64,000 nt of DNA. It comes from Sipunculus nudus (lineage: Eukaryota > Annelida > Sipuncula > Golfingiida > Sipunculidae). Under the pieces are notes generated by a model. That model ran no database searches. It worked only from the letters and a program-made list of their open reading frames with translations, and had not been told where the DNA came from. Made by a program: the position numbers and the translations under genes. This document shows positions 38,775 to 48,359 of the stretch, piece by piece. The stretch spans positions 69,675,676-69,739,675 of the forward strand of contig CM049316.1 of NCBI GenBank assembly GCA_026874595.1, in the 5' to 3' direction. Position 1 is the stretch's first letter. Each line of letters opens with the position of its first letter.

Positions 38775-39624
38775 AGTGGTTTGACCAGTTACAGATCGAG
38801 TTCGCGTTTTGTCCCAGTTGACATACTTTTGTACGTTTTACGGCTCCTTAACTTAGAAAATTTCATGAAAAATATAAATTTTCATGACAAATACACATGT
38901 ACTGACTTTTTCGCAATACCTGCAGATATTGGCCTGATTTTTGGTGTGTGGGCAGATAATGACCAGTTACAGATCGAGTTCATGTTTTGTCCAAGTTGAC
39001 CTACTTTTGACCATTTGACAGTGCTCTAACATAGAACATTTAATAAAAAAAGTGCACATGTACGGACTTTTTTTCGCAATGCCTGCAGATACGGGCCTGA
39101 TTTTTGGTGTGTAGGCAGATAATGACCAGTTACAGATCAAGTTTTTGTTTTGTCTCAGTTGACCTACTTTTGACCATTTGACTGCTCCTGAACATTCATG
39201 AAAAATAGAAACTTTCATGACAAATGCATATGTACCAACTTTTTTTCCTCAATGCCTGCAGATACCACCCTGATTTTTTAAGTGTGGGCAGATAATGACA
39301 GTTACAGATCGAGTTCGCGTTTCATCCCGGTTGACCAACTTTTGATTGTTTTACGGCTCCTAAACATAGAAAGTTTCATGAAAGACAGAAATTTTTATGG
39401 AAAATGCACATGTATGGACTTTTTTTCACAGTGCCTGCAGATACTGGCCTGATTTTTGGTGTGTTGCTTGATCATGACCTTTAACAGATCGAGTTTGCAT
39501 TTTGCCCTTGTTGACCTACTTTTGACCATATGACACCTCCTGAACTTAAAACATTTTTCAAAATTTACCAAATGTTTCTAATTTGCCCCAGGCGGGGGCA
39601 TTCGTGTCGTTCCTACACATCTAG
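38775..39624 (+). mobile_element. 5'-truncated family B element
   Basis: About five ~180-bp B units ('cctgatttttggtgtgtgggcagat', 'cagttacagatcgagtt') lead to the B 3' end: GGCGGGGGCAT, an imperfect GTGTCG...ACAC hairpin and CTAG at 39621-39624. The 5' hairpin and leader are missing. GGCGGGGGCAT is the exact inverse of the intact B 5' end ATGCCCCCGCC. Confidence 0.75.
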
Positions 39625-40945
39625 TTTCTCTCTATTTTTGATACCACAAAAAGTCTCTATGGAAACCTGAAATTAAGTCTGTGTTACTCTTATCCTCCGA
39701 GCTATTGGGCTCAGAATAATTAAAATTTTGATACAAAAGCTCAAGTATCTGAATAACTAAAGCATTGATCATCATGATTTTGTGCATGAATATTAATCAT
39801 GGAGTGTTCCATCAGTTCCTGCAAACTGGTGGCGCCACGTATATTTTGATAATTTTTTCGATTTTTTTTTTTGTCTATTTTTGATACCTTCAAAGAAGCT
39901 GTAATCTGTTAACAGCGCACAAATCGTAACCGCTGGACCTGGTATCTTCTAAATTGTCATCAAAGGAGCTCCATCAAAAGTCTCCATGGAAATCTGAAAT
40001 TAGTCTCTGTTACCCATATCCTCCAAGCTATGGGTCTCATAATTACCGCCCAGAATAATTAAAATGTGAAACAAAAACTCTGCTTTAGTTTCCAGAGAAC
40101 TCCTCTGAGACCCTTGGTCTGATCTTTCTGAAACCCAGCGTAGTTTTTCCTTCACCTATGTGGTTGGACCTTACAAAGACAGGTGGCACCACCAGCAATC
40201 CTTTCTGTACAGTATGAATCTGGGTGTCTTTGAGATAACAGCCCAGATCTCAGGACTGGCTGAATGTATTGTGCTGAAACTCTGCATGTCCATAGACCTT
40301 GGATCTCTTAATTGTGACTGGTGGCGCCACCTATATTACTTTTTGCGAAGTTTTTCTGTTCGTCTTAGTGGTTCTTCAATGTATTGGGTTGATGTGTGCA
40401 TGTTCATGGATCCTCAAGACCTACATCTCGTGAACAAGACTGATGGAGCTACCTGCAAACATTTTCCTGTGGCATCCATCAGTACATGTGCTTTTGGTGA
40501 TAACTGCTCATATCTCAGGAATGGTTCAAGATATTGGTATGAAATTAGGCATGTCCACATACTTGGAAAGTTTTCTCATAAGCCAGACAGGTGGCGCAAC
40601 CTACTTTCCTGGTTTTGTAGAATAAAAAAAGCACATTTCTCATGAGTGATTTGCCGTATTTGCCTGAATTGGTGCATACCCAAAGATCTTAGACTCCTCC
40701 AAATTGTACTCAAGACTGGTGGTGCCATCTGCAATAGTTTTCTTGTGGCATCTATCCATACATGTGTTTGCGTCAAAATTGCTCATATTTTAGGAGTGGT
40801 TCAATGTATTGGTCTGAAATTTGGCATATCATCAATCTTGGAGAGTTTCCTCATAAACCAGGCATTTCTAAGGACTCTTCACAAAATTCATGATTTTTTT
40901 TTGCACTCAGGCAATCATTTTGTTCATTGTTCAACATTCCATGAA
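39625..40945 (+). repeat. 3' body of the outermost A2 element
   Basis: A2 ~330-bp units resume to about 40.08 kb, then a distinct repeat series follows ('tctgaaatttggcat', 'cagacaggtggcgc'). It has one perfect GGTGGCGCCACC near 40321 and several degenerate ones. The 161-aa and 102-aa open frames at 40160-40954 translate these repeats and show no domain. Confidence 0.6.
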
Positions 40946-40987
40946 TTCAGCTGAGCGTCATGGCCCATGGGCCACTAGTTACAGGAG

Positions 40988-43006
40988 TACCCTTAGCAAA
41001 AAACGAGCTTGCCGCGCACTGTTGCTGCAAACTTGCTGCAGGCTTGCTGCAACCAATGTTCCCGCAGCCCTTTTCCTGCAGCCTTCTCGCACACTTTCCC
41101 GCAGCCTTCTCGCACACTTCCTGCAGCCTTGCACACTTCCTGCAGCTTCTCGCACACTTTCCCGCAGCCTTCTCGCACACTTTCCTGCAGCCTTCTTGCA
41201 CACTTTCACGCAGCCTTCTCGCACAGTTCCTGCAGCCTTGCACACTTTCTGCAGCTTCTCGCACACTTTCCCGCAGCTTTGCAGCAACCTTGCAGCAAGG
41301 TCACAGTTTGCCATGCAAATTAGTTTGCGGCAACCTTGCTGCAGGCTTGCTGCAACCAATGTTCCCGCAGCCCTTTTCCTGCAGCCTTCTCGCACACTTT
41401 TCTGCAGCCTTCTCGCACACTTCCTGCAGCCTCGCACACTTTCCTGCAGCCTTCTCGCACACTTTCCCGCAGCCTTCTTGCACACTTTCCCGCAGCTTTC
41501 TCGCACACTTCCTGCAGCCTTGCACACTTTCTGCAGCTTCTCGCACACTTTCCCACAGCAGGGGCCAATTAGATAGCAGCCATGATATGTATAAACAATA
41601 GCACGTGGGCTCAGTTATTGTGTACAAGCAGACATGCCATGTCATTAGTCAGTGACTGTCTCTGCTCCAAATATAAATGCAGGTACTCAACAGAACAAGC
41701 TCTCATGAAACTCCATTTAATTTGCACATACAATTAAACCTTAATCCATAATGGCTTTTAAATATAAACCAAACTTAATCAAGCTTTGTTAGAAATTACA
41801 CCTTGATGAATATGAATCAGAGTACACACTACACAGTCACACAAATCCTGCATGAAGTTGTGTAGCTACATAGCTGACTAAAAGTTCTTGGTGAGTATAT
41901 TGTCAGGCCAAGGACTGGAAACATGAACCACAAAGTGACATTGGGTTACTTCAATATTGTTAGGAATTTCCCGTTTACTTAGGGTGACATCTATAGACAT
42001 AGGTCAAACAGAATTTAGCAAATCAACTTTAAATGAAGCTTAGCCTGAGAATTTTAAAGTTTGTGTGAAGATGAAAACAAAACCTTATTTAAAGTTACTG
42101 TTTCATATTCAAATCAATAAAACTCAAAATGCATTGGAATTCAATAAATGCATGATATACACGTTAACCACAGAATTGTTTTCATGCTGCCTTTGATATA
42201 TCTGCCTTCCAGCTTGAAAACATCTTTCAATCCCACCATTAATCTTAGACTTAGTTTTTACTTTTCCACAAAATAAAATTTAATACTACACTTTCTGTGT
42301 ATAAAATTACTTGAGGAAAAATCAATCTTATCAGTGCTGGGCAGCCCTTTATCAATGCTTGCTGCGGCATCCCTTAGGGTACAAATATGTAGTTCAAACT
42401 TACTAGTGGTAGTAACATAACACCCTCTCTTTGTTCCTCCCATCAACTAATTGTATGTTCTAATTAATCCAATGAGTCCTCTGAACATGCTGGATCTGTT
42501 GAATGTTACTCTAACTTGAGCTATTTGGCACAGATCTTCATAATTTATAGAAGAGCTAACAAAGCACTGTCTTTTACTAATTTTGCAAAAATGGCTGCCT
42601 TTCCCTCCAAAATCAGTTTAGCCAATCACAGCAGGGTAAGACAGGAAATAGTAGAGCAAATAAAACTGTAAAAGACTGCGGCTAGCTGCAACCCTCCCGC
42701 AGCCTTCCTGCGCACAGCATCCAGTTAACTCTATGAAGCTGCGGCTAGCCGCAACCCTCCTGCAGCCTCCCTGCACACAGTATTAAAATACTCTATAGGA
42801 CTGCGGCTAGCCGCAACCCTCCCACAACCTTCCAGCACACAATTCAGATTTGCTGCACACTTTCCTGCAGCCTTTGCCAGGCAACGGGAAGCATGCAACT
42901 AGCCGCAGCCTTCCTGCACACTCTTCTTGCAGCCTATTTTGGTTTCTGCTGCTTTGCAGCACGGTTGCAGCAAAGCAGCGGCAAACTTTTCATTTTGCTA
43001 AGGGTA
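40988..43006. mobile_element. TIR element with CTGCAG-rich minisatellite (2.0 kb)
   Basis: The ends are TACCCTTAGCAAAA at 40988 and TTTTGCTAAGGGTA ending at 43006, exact inverses over 14 bases. A weaker inverse (GCTTGCCGC / TTTGCCGC, then TGCTGCAA) lies inside. The interior holds the minisatellites listed separately, about 1 kb of AT-rich DNA and GCGGCTAGCCGCAACCCTCC-type repeats at 42670-42950. No transposase is seen, so it is non-autonomous. I could not find a target duplication or assign a superfamily. It directly abuts the A2 3' end. Confidence 0.6.
41035..41562. repeat. CTGCAGCCTTCTCGCACAC minisatellite, two arrays
   Basis: Units near 24 bases (CCCGCAGCCTTCTCGCACAC plus TTT) fill about 41.06-41.29 and 41.36-41.56 kb. 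Each array is headed by the same ~50-base segment (GCAGGCTTGCTGCAACCAAT and following), so the whole block was duplicated. Several frames stay open on both strands (up to 228 aa plus, 189 aa minus). This is because the unit is a multiple of three without stop codons; I do not consider them genes. Confidence 0.75.
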
Positions 43007-44460
43007 ATTGTCTTTACCTGAGAAATAAAATTAAAAAAAAAATAGTTTTTGATAAAGTTTGCAATTGTCTTAATCTTTTTTTGTAAAGACATTGGTCTAA
43101 TTCATAAGGCAAATTTGTATTTAATTTTCTAAGAGAGGAATGATATTTTGCCAATGTCTTGTATTATTTAACTGGTGTCATATCCTTAAGTTTTTTATTT
43201 CAGATCAGTTAACATGATTGTGACAGAGTTGAAAATGTGTTTTACTGAGCTTTGGATGATTGTTATTTTAAAAAAAGACTGCTTTTTAAGCTTTTATGTG
43301 TTAGTGAAATAAGACATCTCTACCTACGTGCTACAAATTTAAGCCAGATATGACAAAAATTTTTTGACCAAGCAGTATCACCAAGTTGCCCATTTACTGT
43401 GGAATGACAGTAAATATATCTGGGTATGGATTGCATAGGTGGTGGGTAGGTTTGAAGAGAAACAAGTTGCAAATGTTGGACGAGACATGATGGAAGTGGG
43501 TCCACAAGGAATGAAAAAATGATTTGGTGTGAAGGCAGGTTTATCATTTTGATGAACTGTATGTGGATAAATTAGGGACGTATGTGTGAGTTGTGATATC
43601 TTCAAACCTGGCTCATTATCAGTCTTTGATATTAATGAGGTCATTATAACATCATTATAGTTGAATTTTACTAGTCAGAACACATGATATCCAGTCTTAA
43701 AAAGAAGGATAGACATACTGGTACTTTGTGCTATTTACATACCATCTAGGAATGTCAAATTTACATGAGTGTTTTCTCATTGACATATTGTGTCATTGGC
43801 CAATATTTCTTTATAAACCACTTTCTTACTCTTGTACACAATAAGGAAATAGCTAAAAATTCATAAGTTGAGAGCAGTGGTACAAAGAAAGCAAACGGTT
43901 TGTTATATTTTCTGGTTAATGGGAATCTTTAAAACTGAATAATGTTATTTACTGGTAAAGTTATTGACTTAAGAGAATCTATGAGGGTGTTTGGGGTGCC
44001 AGTTGACTTAACCATGAACTCTATGAGTATGAGCCTTAATCAGGCACTGTATTTATTCGGTGAATAATCAGGAGAAGAGCAGTTGTGAACAATCAACAAG
44101 TTACTATTGGCAAAATAAACTTTCAATCAAATGAATAAGAGCAAAATTTGCTGAATTTCAGCAACTCTCCCAAACAGACCACATTATAGTCTCTGTACCA
44201 GTACCTGTGTTGGCATGTTTAATTATTTTCTTCGAAGTGTCTCATATGAAATTACATTCAATGATAAACTGAAACACGTCCCCATCAACATTCACCCCTT
44301 GGTTGAAACAGAAATTACATACCAGTAACCAGTTTGTTTTTAAAAATATTGTCTTCTATCCATTTCAGTCTCAAAGTCATATTGTGAACACCTTAATCTT
44401 GACAGACAGTGTCTATATCTCATACTAGTCACACAAGACAGATATTGAATCTTTCATTTA
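43007..44460. other. No recognisable gene
   Basis: About 1.45 kb of AT-rich sequence without a family repeat I recognise. The minus-strand frames at 43320-43644 overlap each other in different frames and show no motif. Confidence 0.4.
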
Positions 44461-45246
44461 GTTAAAAAAATAATGCATGCAATGAAAACTCTCAATGTTC
44501 AAAACTTTTATTTTTTTTTGGGGGGGGGGATAATTATTTAAAGAATAATCCTGAAGATGTCATGTTGGATTAAGTGATATATTCTTTAAAGAAATATCTT
44601 TTAAATTCATTTTAAATATTTTGTGATTAAAAAATTATAAATATATATGTATGCATAATTTGACTTGATGTGGGCCAAACTAAGGATAAATAATGATGCA
44701 ACTTACAATTCTGAATTGTACTTCAAAATTTGTTTTAGTGCAAATTTATAAAATTTGTAAATACAAAAATTAAGATGGAAAACTCAGAAAATTAATATGC
44801 TAAAAAATACTATTTTTTCCTTATTGAAACATTAAATTGTTCCAGGTTACAAGTTTTAAATAATACAGAGTGCAAGTGTAATGTACACCTGACTGGCTTG
44901 TTTAAACTTTCTTATCACATTAAGTTTGTGCTTATTTGAAAATAAATAATTATTATTTTTTACTGAAAATTTTATTTCAGTTATAAAGTAAATTGTATTA
45001 TTTTACTTGACCTTATGTGCATCATTGAATAATTTTCAGGGTTTCATATGTTCCCAACGGATATATTTGCATTCATATTATAGTCACTTAGTTAAAATAC
45101 TGAAACTTTTACAAATACATGTTTGTGATTATGAGAGCTCCCCAGTCTGTAATAAAAGTACAATCAACACAATCTTTAGTATTTTATAAAAATATTCTCA
45201 GAATAATTTTAGCTGAGTGCTGTTACCCACATATCCATTGTTATTT
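44461..45246 (+). repeat. Decayed 3' portion of a family A element
   Basis: The part around 44.62-44.75 kb ('atatatgtatgcataatttgac', 'gatgcaactt') resembles positions 1-100. It ends in a worn terminus: AGCTGAGTGCTGTTACCCAC and ATTGTT at about 45207-45240. A G-run lies near 44520. Confidence 0.5.
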
Positions 45247-45267
45247 CAATCTATCACATATACTAAG

Positions 45268-46624
45268 TTTTTAGCTCAGCTGACTGTAAGTTATCTGAGG
45301 CATAGGTACGGTGCTTCGTCCATCCTCTGTCTGGCTGTCCATAAGCAGGGCACAAATCATAACTGTTGACCCTAGAACTCTGTAACTCAAAATCTAGGAA
45401 GGACAATGAAAAATCTCCTTGAATACCTGAAATTAGGTCACTGCAACCAATATGCTTCGAGCTGTGTGGCTTGTAAGTACACCCCCCCCCCTCCCCCACA
45501 GAATAATAAAAAATAATTTAATCCAAACCTCCAATATCTTGATAATTATTGCACAGATATTCATGAATCTTGCCTTGAATATTGACCATGACTAGTTTTG
45601 TCAGTTCCAGAAAGGTGTTGGCGCCACCTGTATTTTTTCTTATTTTTAAAAATATATTTTTGGATTTTTTTACTATAAAATGGCAACAATAAGTCAGTTT
45701 CTCTCAGCTTTGATTCCATCTAATGTCCCAAAACCTTTTGTGTTTATTGATCACAAGTGGATGCCCTATAGTATTCACCTTGTCTGTCCATCTGTTCATC
45801 TAGCTGTCTGCCTGTCTGTCTGTCCATCCATCCGTCCACACAAATTTGTTTCCAGATGATAAATCCAGGTTTGATTGAAATAAAGATTTGACTTTAATAT
45901 GTCCCACCAATAAAGCAAGGACCTATATGATTTTTGGGTCATGAGGTCAAAGGTCAAGGTCACAAGACTCACTTATATAAAAAGATTATGGTTGCATTTA
46001 AAGGAAACTTTTCATCCCAAACTTTCCATCTTTTGCATTTAGCGGACTTGCCATTATGACGAAAGCATAAATGAATTTGGGGTCACAAGGTCAAAGGTCA
46101 AGGTCACATGGGCCATCTGTTGACAAATTAGTTTCCAGATGGTAACTCTAGTTTAGTTTGACATATTGGATTCAAACTTACTCATATATGGCTCACCACT
46201 GCTAAAACCCTGTCCAAGGGCCAAAGGTCAAGGTCACAGGGCCCAATTCTTTAAAAAGAATGTGTATGCATGTCAAACCAAACCTTTCATCACAAAACTT
46301 CCATCTTCAAGATATTGCTCACCTGCCAGTAGGGGATGATTCTTTCCAGTTTTGGGGTCGTAGGGTCATCCATTCACAAATTAGTTTATGGATGATTATC
46401 CTGCTTTGGATAGATAGATTTAATTGGCTTCAAACGTGATTTAATAATGATGCACCATTTAAGTAAAACAATTTTGATTTTCAGGGTCCAGATGTCAAAG
46501 GACAATAAGTTATCAGATGTTTTGGTCATAAGGTCAAGGTCACAGGACTTTCACTTTGTAAAAAAAGTTAAAAAATATTCTTACAGACAAATTCAGCTGA
46601 GCATTGAGACCCATGGGTCCCTAG
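45268..46624 (+). mobile_element. Compact complete A-type element (A3, 1.36 kb)
   Basis: The 5' end is TTTTTAGCTCAGCTGACTGT with an imperfect hairpin. The 3' end is TTCAGCTGAGC, GACCCATGGGTC and CTAG at 46621-46624, then TTT. The first part resembles A2 (GGGCACAAATCATAACTG). The second part is four divergent tandem units of about 140 bases around AAGGTCAAGGTCAC. CTAG rather than CTTG links it to A2, B, D and E. Non-coding. Confidence 0.75.
45944..46107 (+). promoter_or_regulatory. DR1-type nuclear receptor motifs inside the A3 element
   Basis: AGGTCAAAGGTCA is present exactly at 45944-45956 and 46088-46100, each followed by AGGTCAC, making TCAAGGTCA as well. Related but weaker copies lie near 46221-46237 and 46531-46542. 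AGGTCA-N-AGGTCA is the DR1 site of RXR/HNF4/COUP-type receptors, and TCAAGGTCA is the extended half-site of NR5A/ERR. Any regulatory use is inference; the motif is part of the element's tandem unit. Confidence 0.4.
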
Positions 46625-46791
46625 TTTATTAAGTAATGTTAAACTAACTTATTAACATCTTTAAATGAAATGAGATACAAAGTTTGAATAGCTTTGACCT
46701 CTGACCAGTTCTTCAGAAATTGGAAGTAAAATTATTGGTAAATTCTCCCACAATTGAAAAGAAAACATGAATTTGGTTGTAGTCATTACTA

Positions 46792-46828
46792 GCTGCATTA
46801 AATGCAGCGATATCCAGGACCCTGGATA
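46792..46828. other. Two adjacent short hairpins
   Basis: GCTGCATT-A-AATGCAGC (46792-46808) is followed after two bases by TATCCAGG-AC-CCTGGATA (46811-46828). Both stems are perfect over 8 bp. They lie just beyond the truncated Tigger fragment and may belong to an unidentified element end. Confidence 0.6.
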
Positions 46829-46859
46829 CCGCCGCATAAAAAGCTTTCATTTCAACACA

Positions 46860-47042
46860 TCAAATCTGCTTTAAAAAGGCAGTAACCTTGATCTTCTCAG
46901 CATTCTTGATCCATTTACACAGCGTGTTGGCGTGGATGTTGAAGACCTTTGCAATCTTTGCCTGGGTCTTGCCACAACGTTCAACTCCGACCAGTACTTC
47001 GTACTTCTGCTCAAGCTTACGCTTAGCAGGCCGCGACGCCAA
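46860..47042 (-). pseudogene. Tigger/CENP-B-type transposase, N-terminal remnant
   Basis: A 60-residue frame starts MASRPAKRKLEQKYEVLVGV and contains GKTQAKIAKVFNIHANTLCK then WIKNAEKI. This is the N-terminal Psq/CENP-B-type helix-turn-helix (about residues 7-52) that binds the transposon ends in Tigger and jerky-like proteins. After about residue 52 the frame loses similarity and ends. The CENPB-type second DNA-binding domain and DDE nuclease of a normal 450-600 aa protein are missing. It sits in the right orientation, inside the terminus at 47674. It is a truncated gene, not functional. Confidence 0.7.
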
Positions 47043-47671
47043 TGCAAACAGGACACAAACAATATGAAAGTGATGCAGTAATACTGTGTAACGTGATCTA
47101 TAGTAAATTAGAGTCCGTCTGATATAGATCTCATCAAAGGTAAGGATCGGATTATGTTTGGTTTATCAATAACTATTTATTGATTCTTTTTCGACGAGAG
47201 AAGAAAGGCGTGATAATGAGTGACTAATTGGCCAAACAAGAAAACAACAGACTAGGTATGTTAGCCATCGCGCTTGATGAGTAAGATCCTAACCGGTATT
47301 AATTATTTAACTAGACATCGCGGCCGTAGGTATGATTGTTGGACCGTGCACACTTGTTGTCCAAACATTAAAGCGGAATGACCTTGAGTCGACAGAGCCA
47401 TCGCGCTTGATATTTATGACTGCTCATCACGGCCCTATCATGATTGACTGGCCCTGTACAACTGTTATCCAATCATGACTTCGAGTTAAGCGATAGAAAT
47501 ACTTGCTAGGGACCAACAAAACACCTCGACACATCCGGTTTTTCGACACATCCGACTACAACACAAGCGGAGTTAAATTAGTAAGGTTTTAACTACTTTT
47601 TGCAGGGACCTCACGTTTGACTTCGATATATGCGGGAATTCCACTTAACCGAGTTCGACACAACGGTTTCA

Positions 47672-47674
<3 letters not shown>
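46860..47674 (-). mobile_element. 5' fragment of a Tigger/pogo-type transposon
   Basis: Minus-strand sequence starting at 47674 reads CAGTGAAACCGTTGTGTCGA and continues with further TCGAA/GTGTCGA motifs, as at Tigger termini. The bases outside (47675-47676) are TA, the target used by Tc1/mariner/pogo elements, and merge into (TA)n. About 630 bases inside, a transposase N-terminus begins. The rest of the transposase and the other terminus are absent. Confidence 0.7.

Positions 47675-47731
<57 letters not shown>
47675..47731. repeat. (TA)n microsatellite
   Basis: About 57 bases of TA repeats between the Tigger terminus and the 172-bp palindrome. Confidence 0.95.
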
Positions 47732-47733
<2 letters not shown>

Positions 47734-47737
<4 letters not shown>

Positions 47738-47905
47738 CTCTGAAGAAAAACAACACTGTTAATTCACAACAGACTGTTTCACGGGATGCGACCCGATCAT
47801 CAGGTGAATGTGGTTAGAATTCTAACCACATTCACCTGATGATCGGGTCGCATCCCGTGAAACAGTCTGTTGTGAATTAACAGTGTTGTTTTTCTTCAGA
47901 GTTAT
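47734..47905. repeat. Perfect 172-bp palindrome
   Basis: Two 86-base arms are exact reverse complements with no spacer; the centre is GAATTC (47817-47822). The outer ends read ATAACTCTGAAG and CTTCAGAGTTAT. It lies between two (TA)n blocks. Each arm contains the hammerhead-like motif listed separately. A tail-to-tail pair of retroelement termini is a plausible origin. I found no other copy of the arm in the window. Confidence 0.95.
47830..47877 (+). ncRNA. Hammerhead-ribozyme-like motif (mirrored on the minus strand at 47762-47809)
   Basis: The core CTGATGA lies at 47836-47842. Stem II is CGGG/CCCG (47844-47847 with 47854-47857). GAAA follows at 47859-47862. A 3-bp stem III (ACA/TGT, loop GTC, 47862-47870) is followed by a permissible cleavage base U at 47871. 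Stem I is ATTCAC (47830-47835) with GTGAAT (47872-47877). A very short stem III is typical of the hammerheads in Penelope-like elements and retrozymes. One departure: the pair closing stem II next to the core is U/U, where G-C is usual, so activity is doubtful. Confidence 0.55.
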
Positions 47906-47967
47906 ACCGCTCTGGCCTAGCTTGTAGGCCATAGAGCACTTTACATCGGAGGGTAACACTACCTTCT

Positions 47968-47971
<4 letters not shown>

Positions 47972-48029
<58 letters not shown>
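47972..48029. repeat. (TA)n microsatellite
   Basis: About 58 bases of TA repeats to the right of the palindrome, after a 65-base unique segment. Confidence 0.95.
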
Positions 48030-48033
<4 letters not shown>

Positions 48034-48359
48034 CACTTTCACACTGTATATGTGATTATAATCACGCTCCATGAAAATTCTCCGATAATCTCTAGGTTTT
48101 ATATAACAATAGAAAACATGGTGGAAACTTCTGACAAGCATAATTTGATGACTGGGGCAGAAGTTCCTGCAGCTCAAGCTCGACGGACACCTGCAGCACC
48201 TTAACTTATGCAGCTTACATCACTTAATGTTAAATATGAATTATCCTGTGACACTGATACTGTGGTTATAAATGCTTTTAAGACCATGACAATATATGGT
48301 AGCTTTTATTATTGATGGATCATTTTATATTAATAATTATGGCTTTAACCTCCAATAAT

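Larger units (their letters stand above)
19125..40978 (+). mobile_element. Outermost A2 element holding a 20-kb nest of insertions
   Basis: The 5' end (GTAGCTCAGCTGACTGAAAG and hairpin partner CATCTGAGCTA) starts at about 19125. A plausible matching 3' end lies at 40946-40978: TTCAGCTGAGCG, perfect palindrome GGCCCATGGGCC, then CTAG before TT. The A2 body is tandem repeats of about 330 bases ('gtaaccgctggacctggaatcttc', 'ggtccatgaaaagtct'). It is visible at 19.2-20.0, 22.8-23.26 and 39.63-40.08 kb, with a different 3' body to 40.95 kb. Everything between is later insertion. Assignment of this 3' end to this 5' end is inferred from order and family. Confidence 0.6.

Noticed and set aside
40890-41645. 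Overlapping open frames of up to 228 residues on both strands
   Set aside because: They are translations of a 24-bp minisatellite that lacks stops in several frames; composition is repetitive and no domain is present.
43320-43644. Two overlapping minus-strand frames as a small gene
   Set aside because: Different frames of the same DNA, no motif, no supporting splice or promoter signal.
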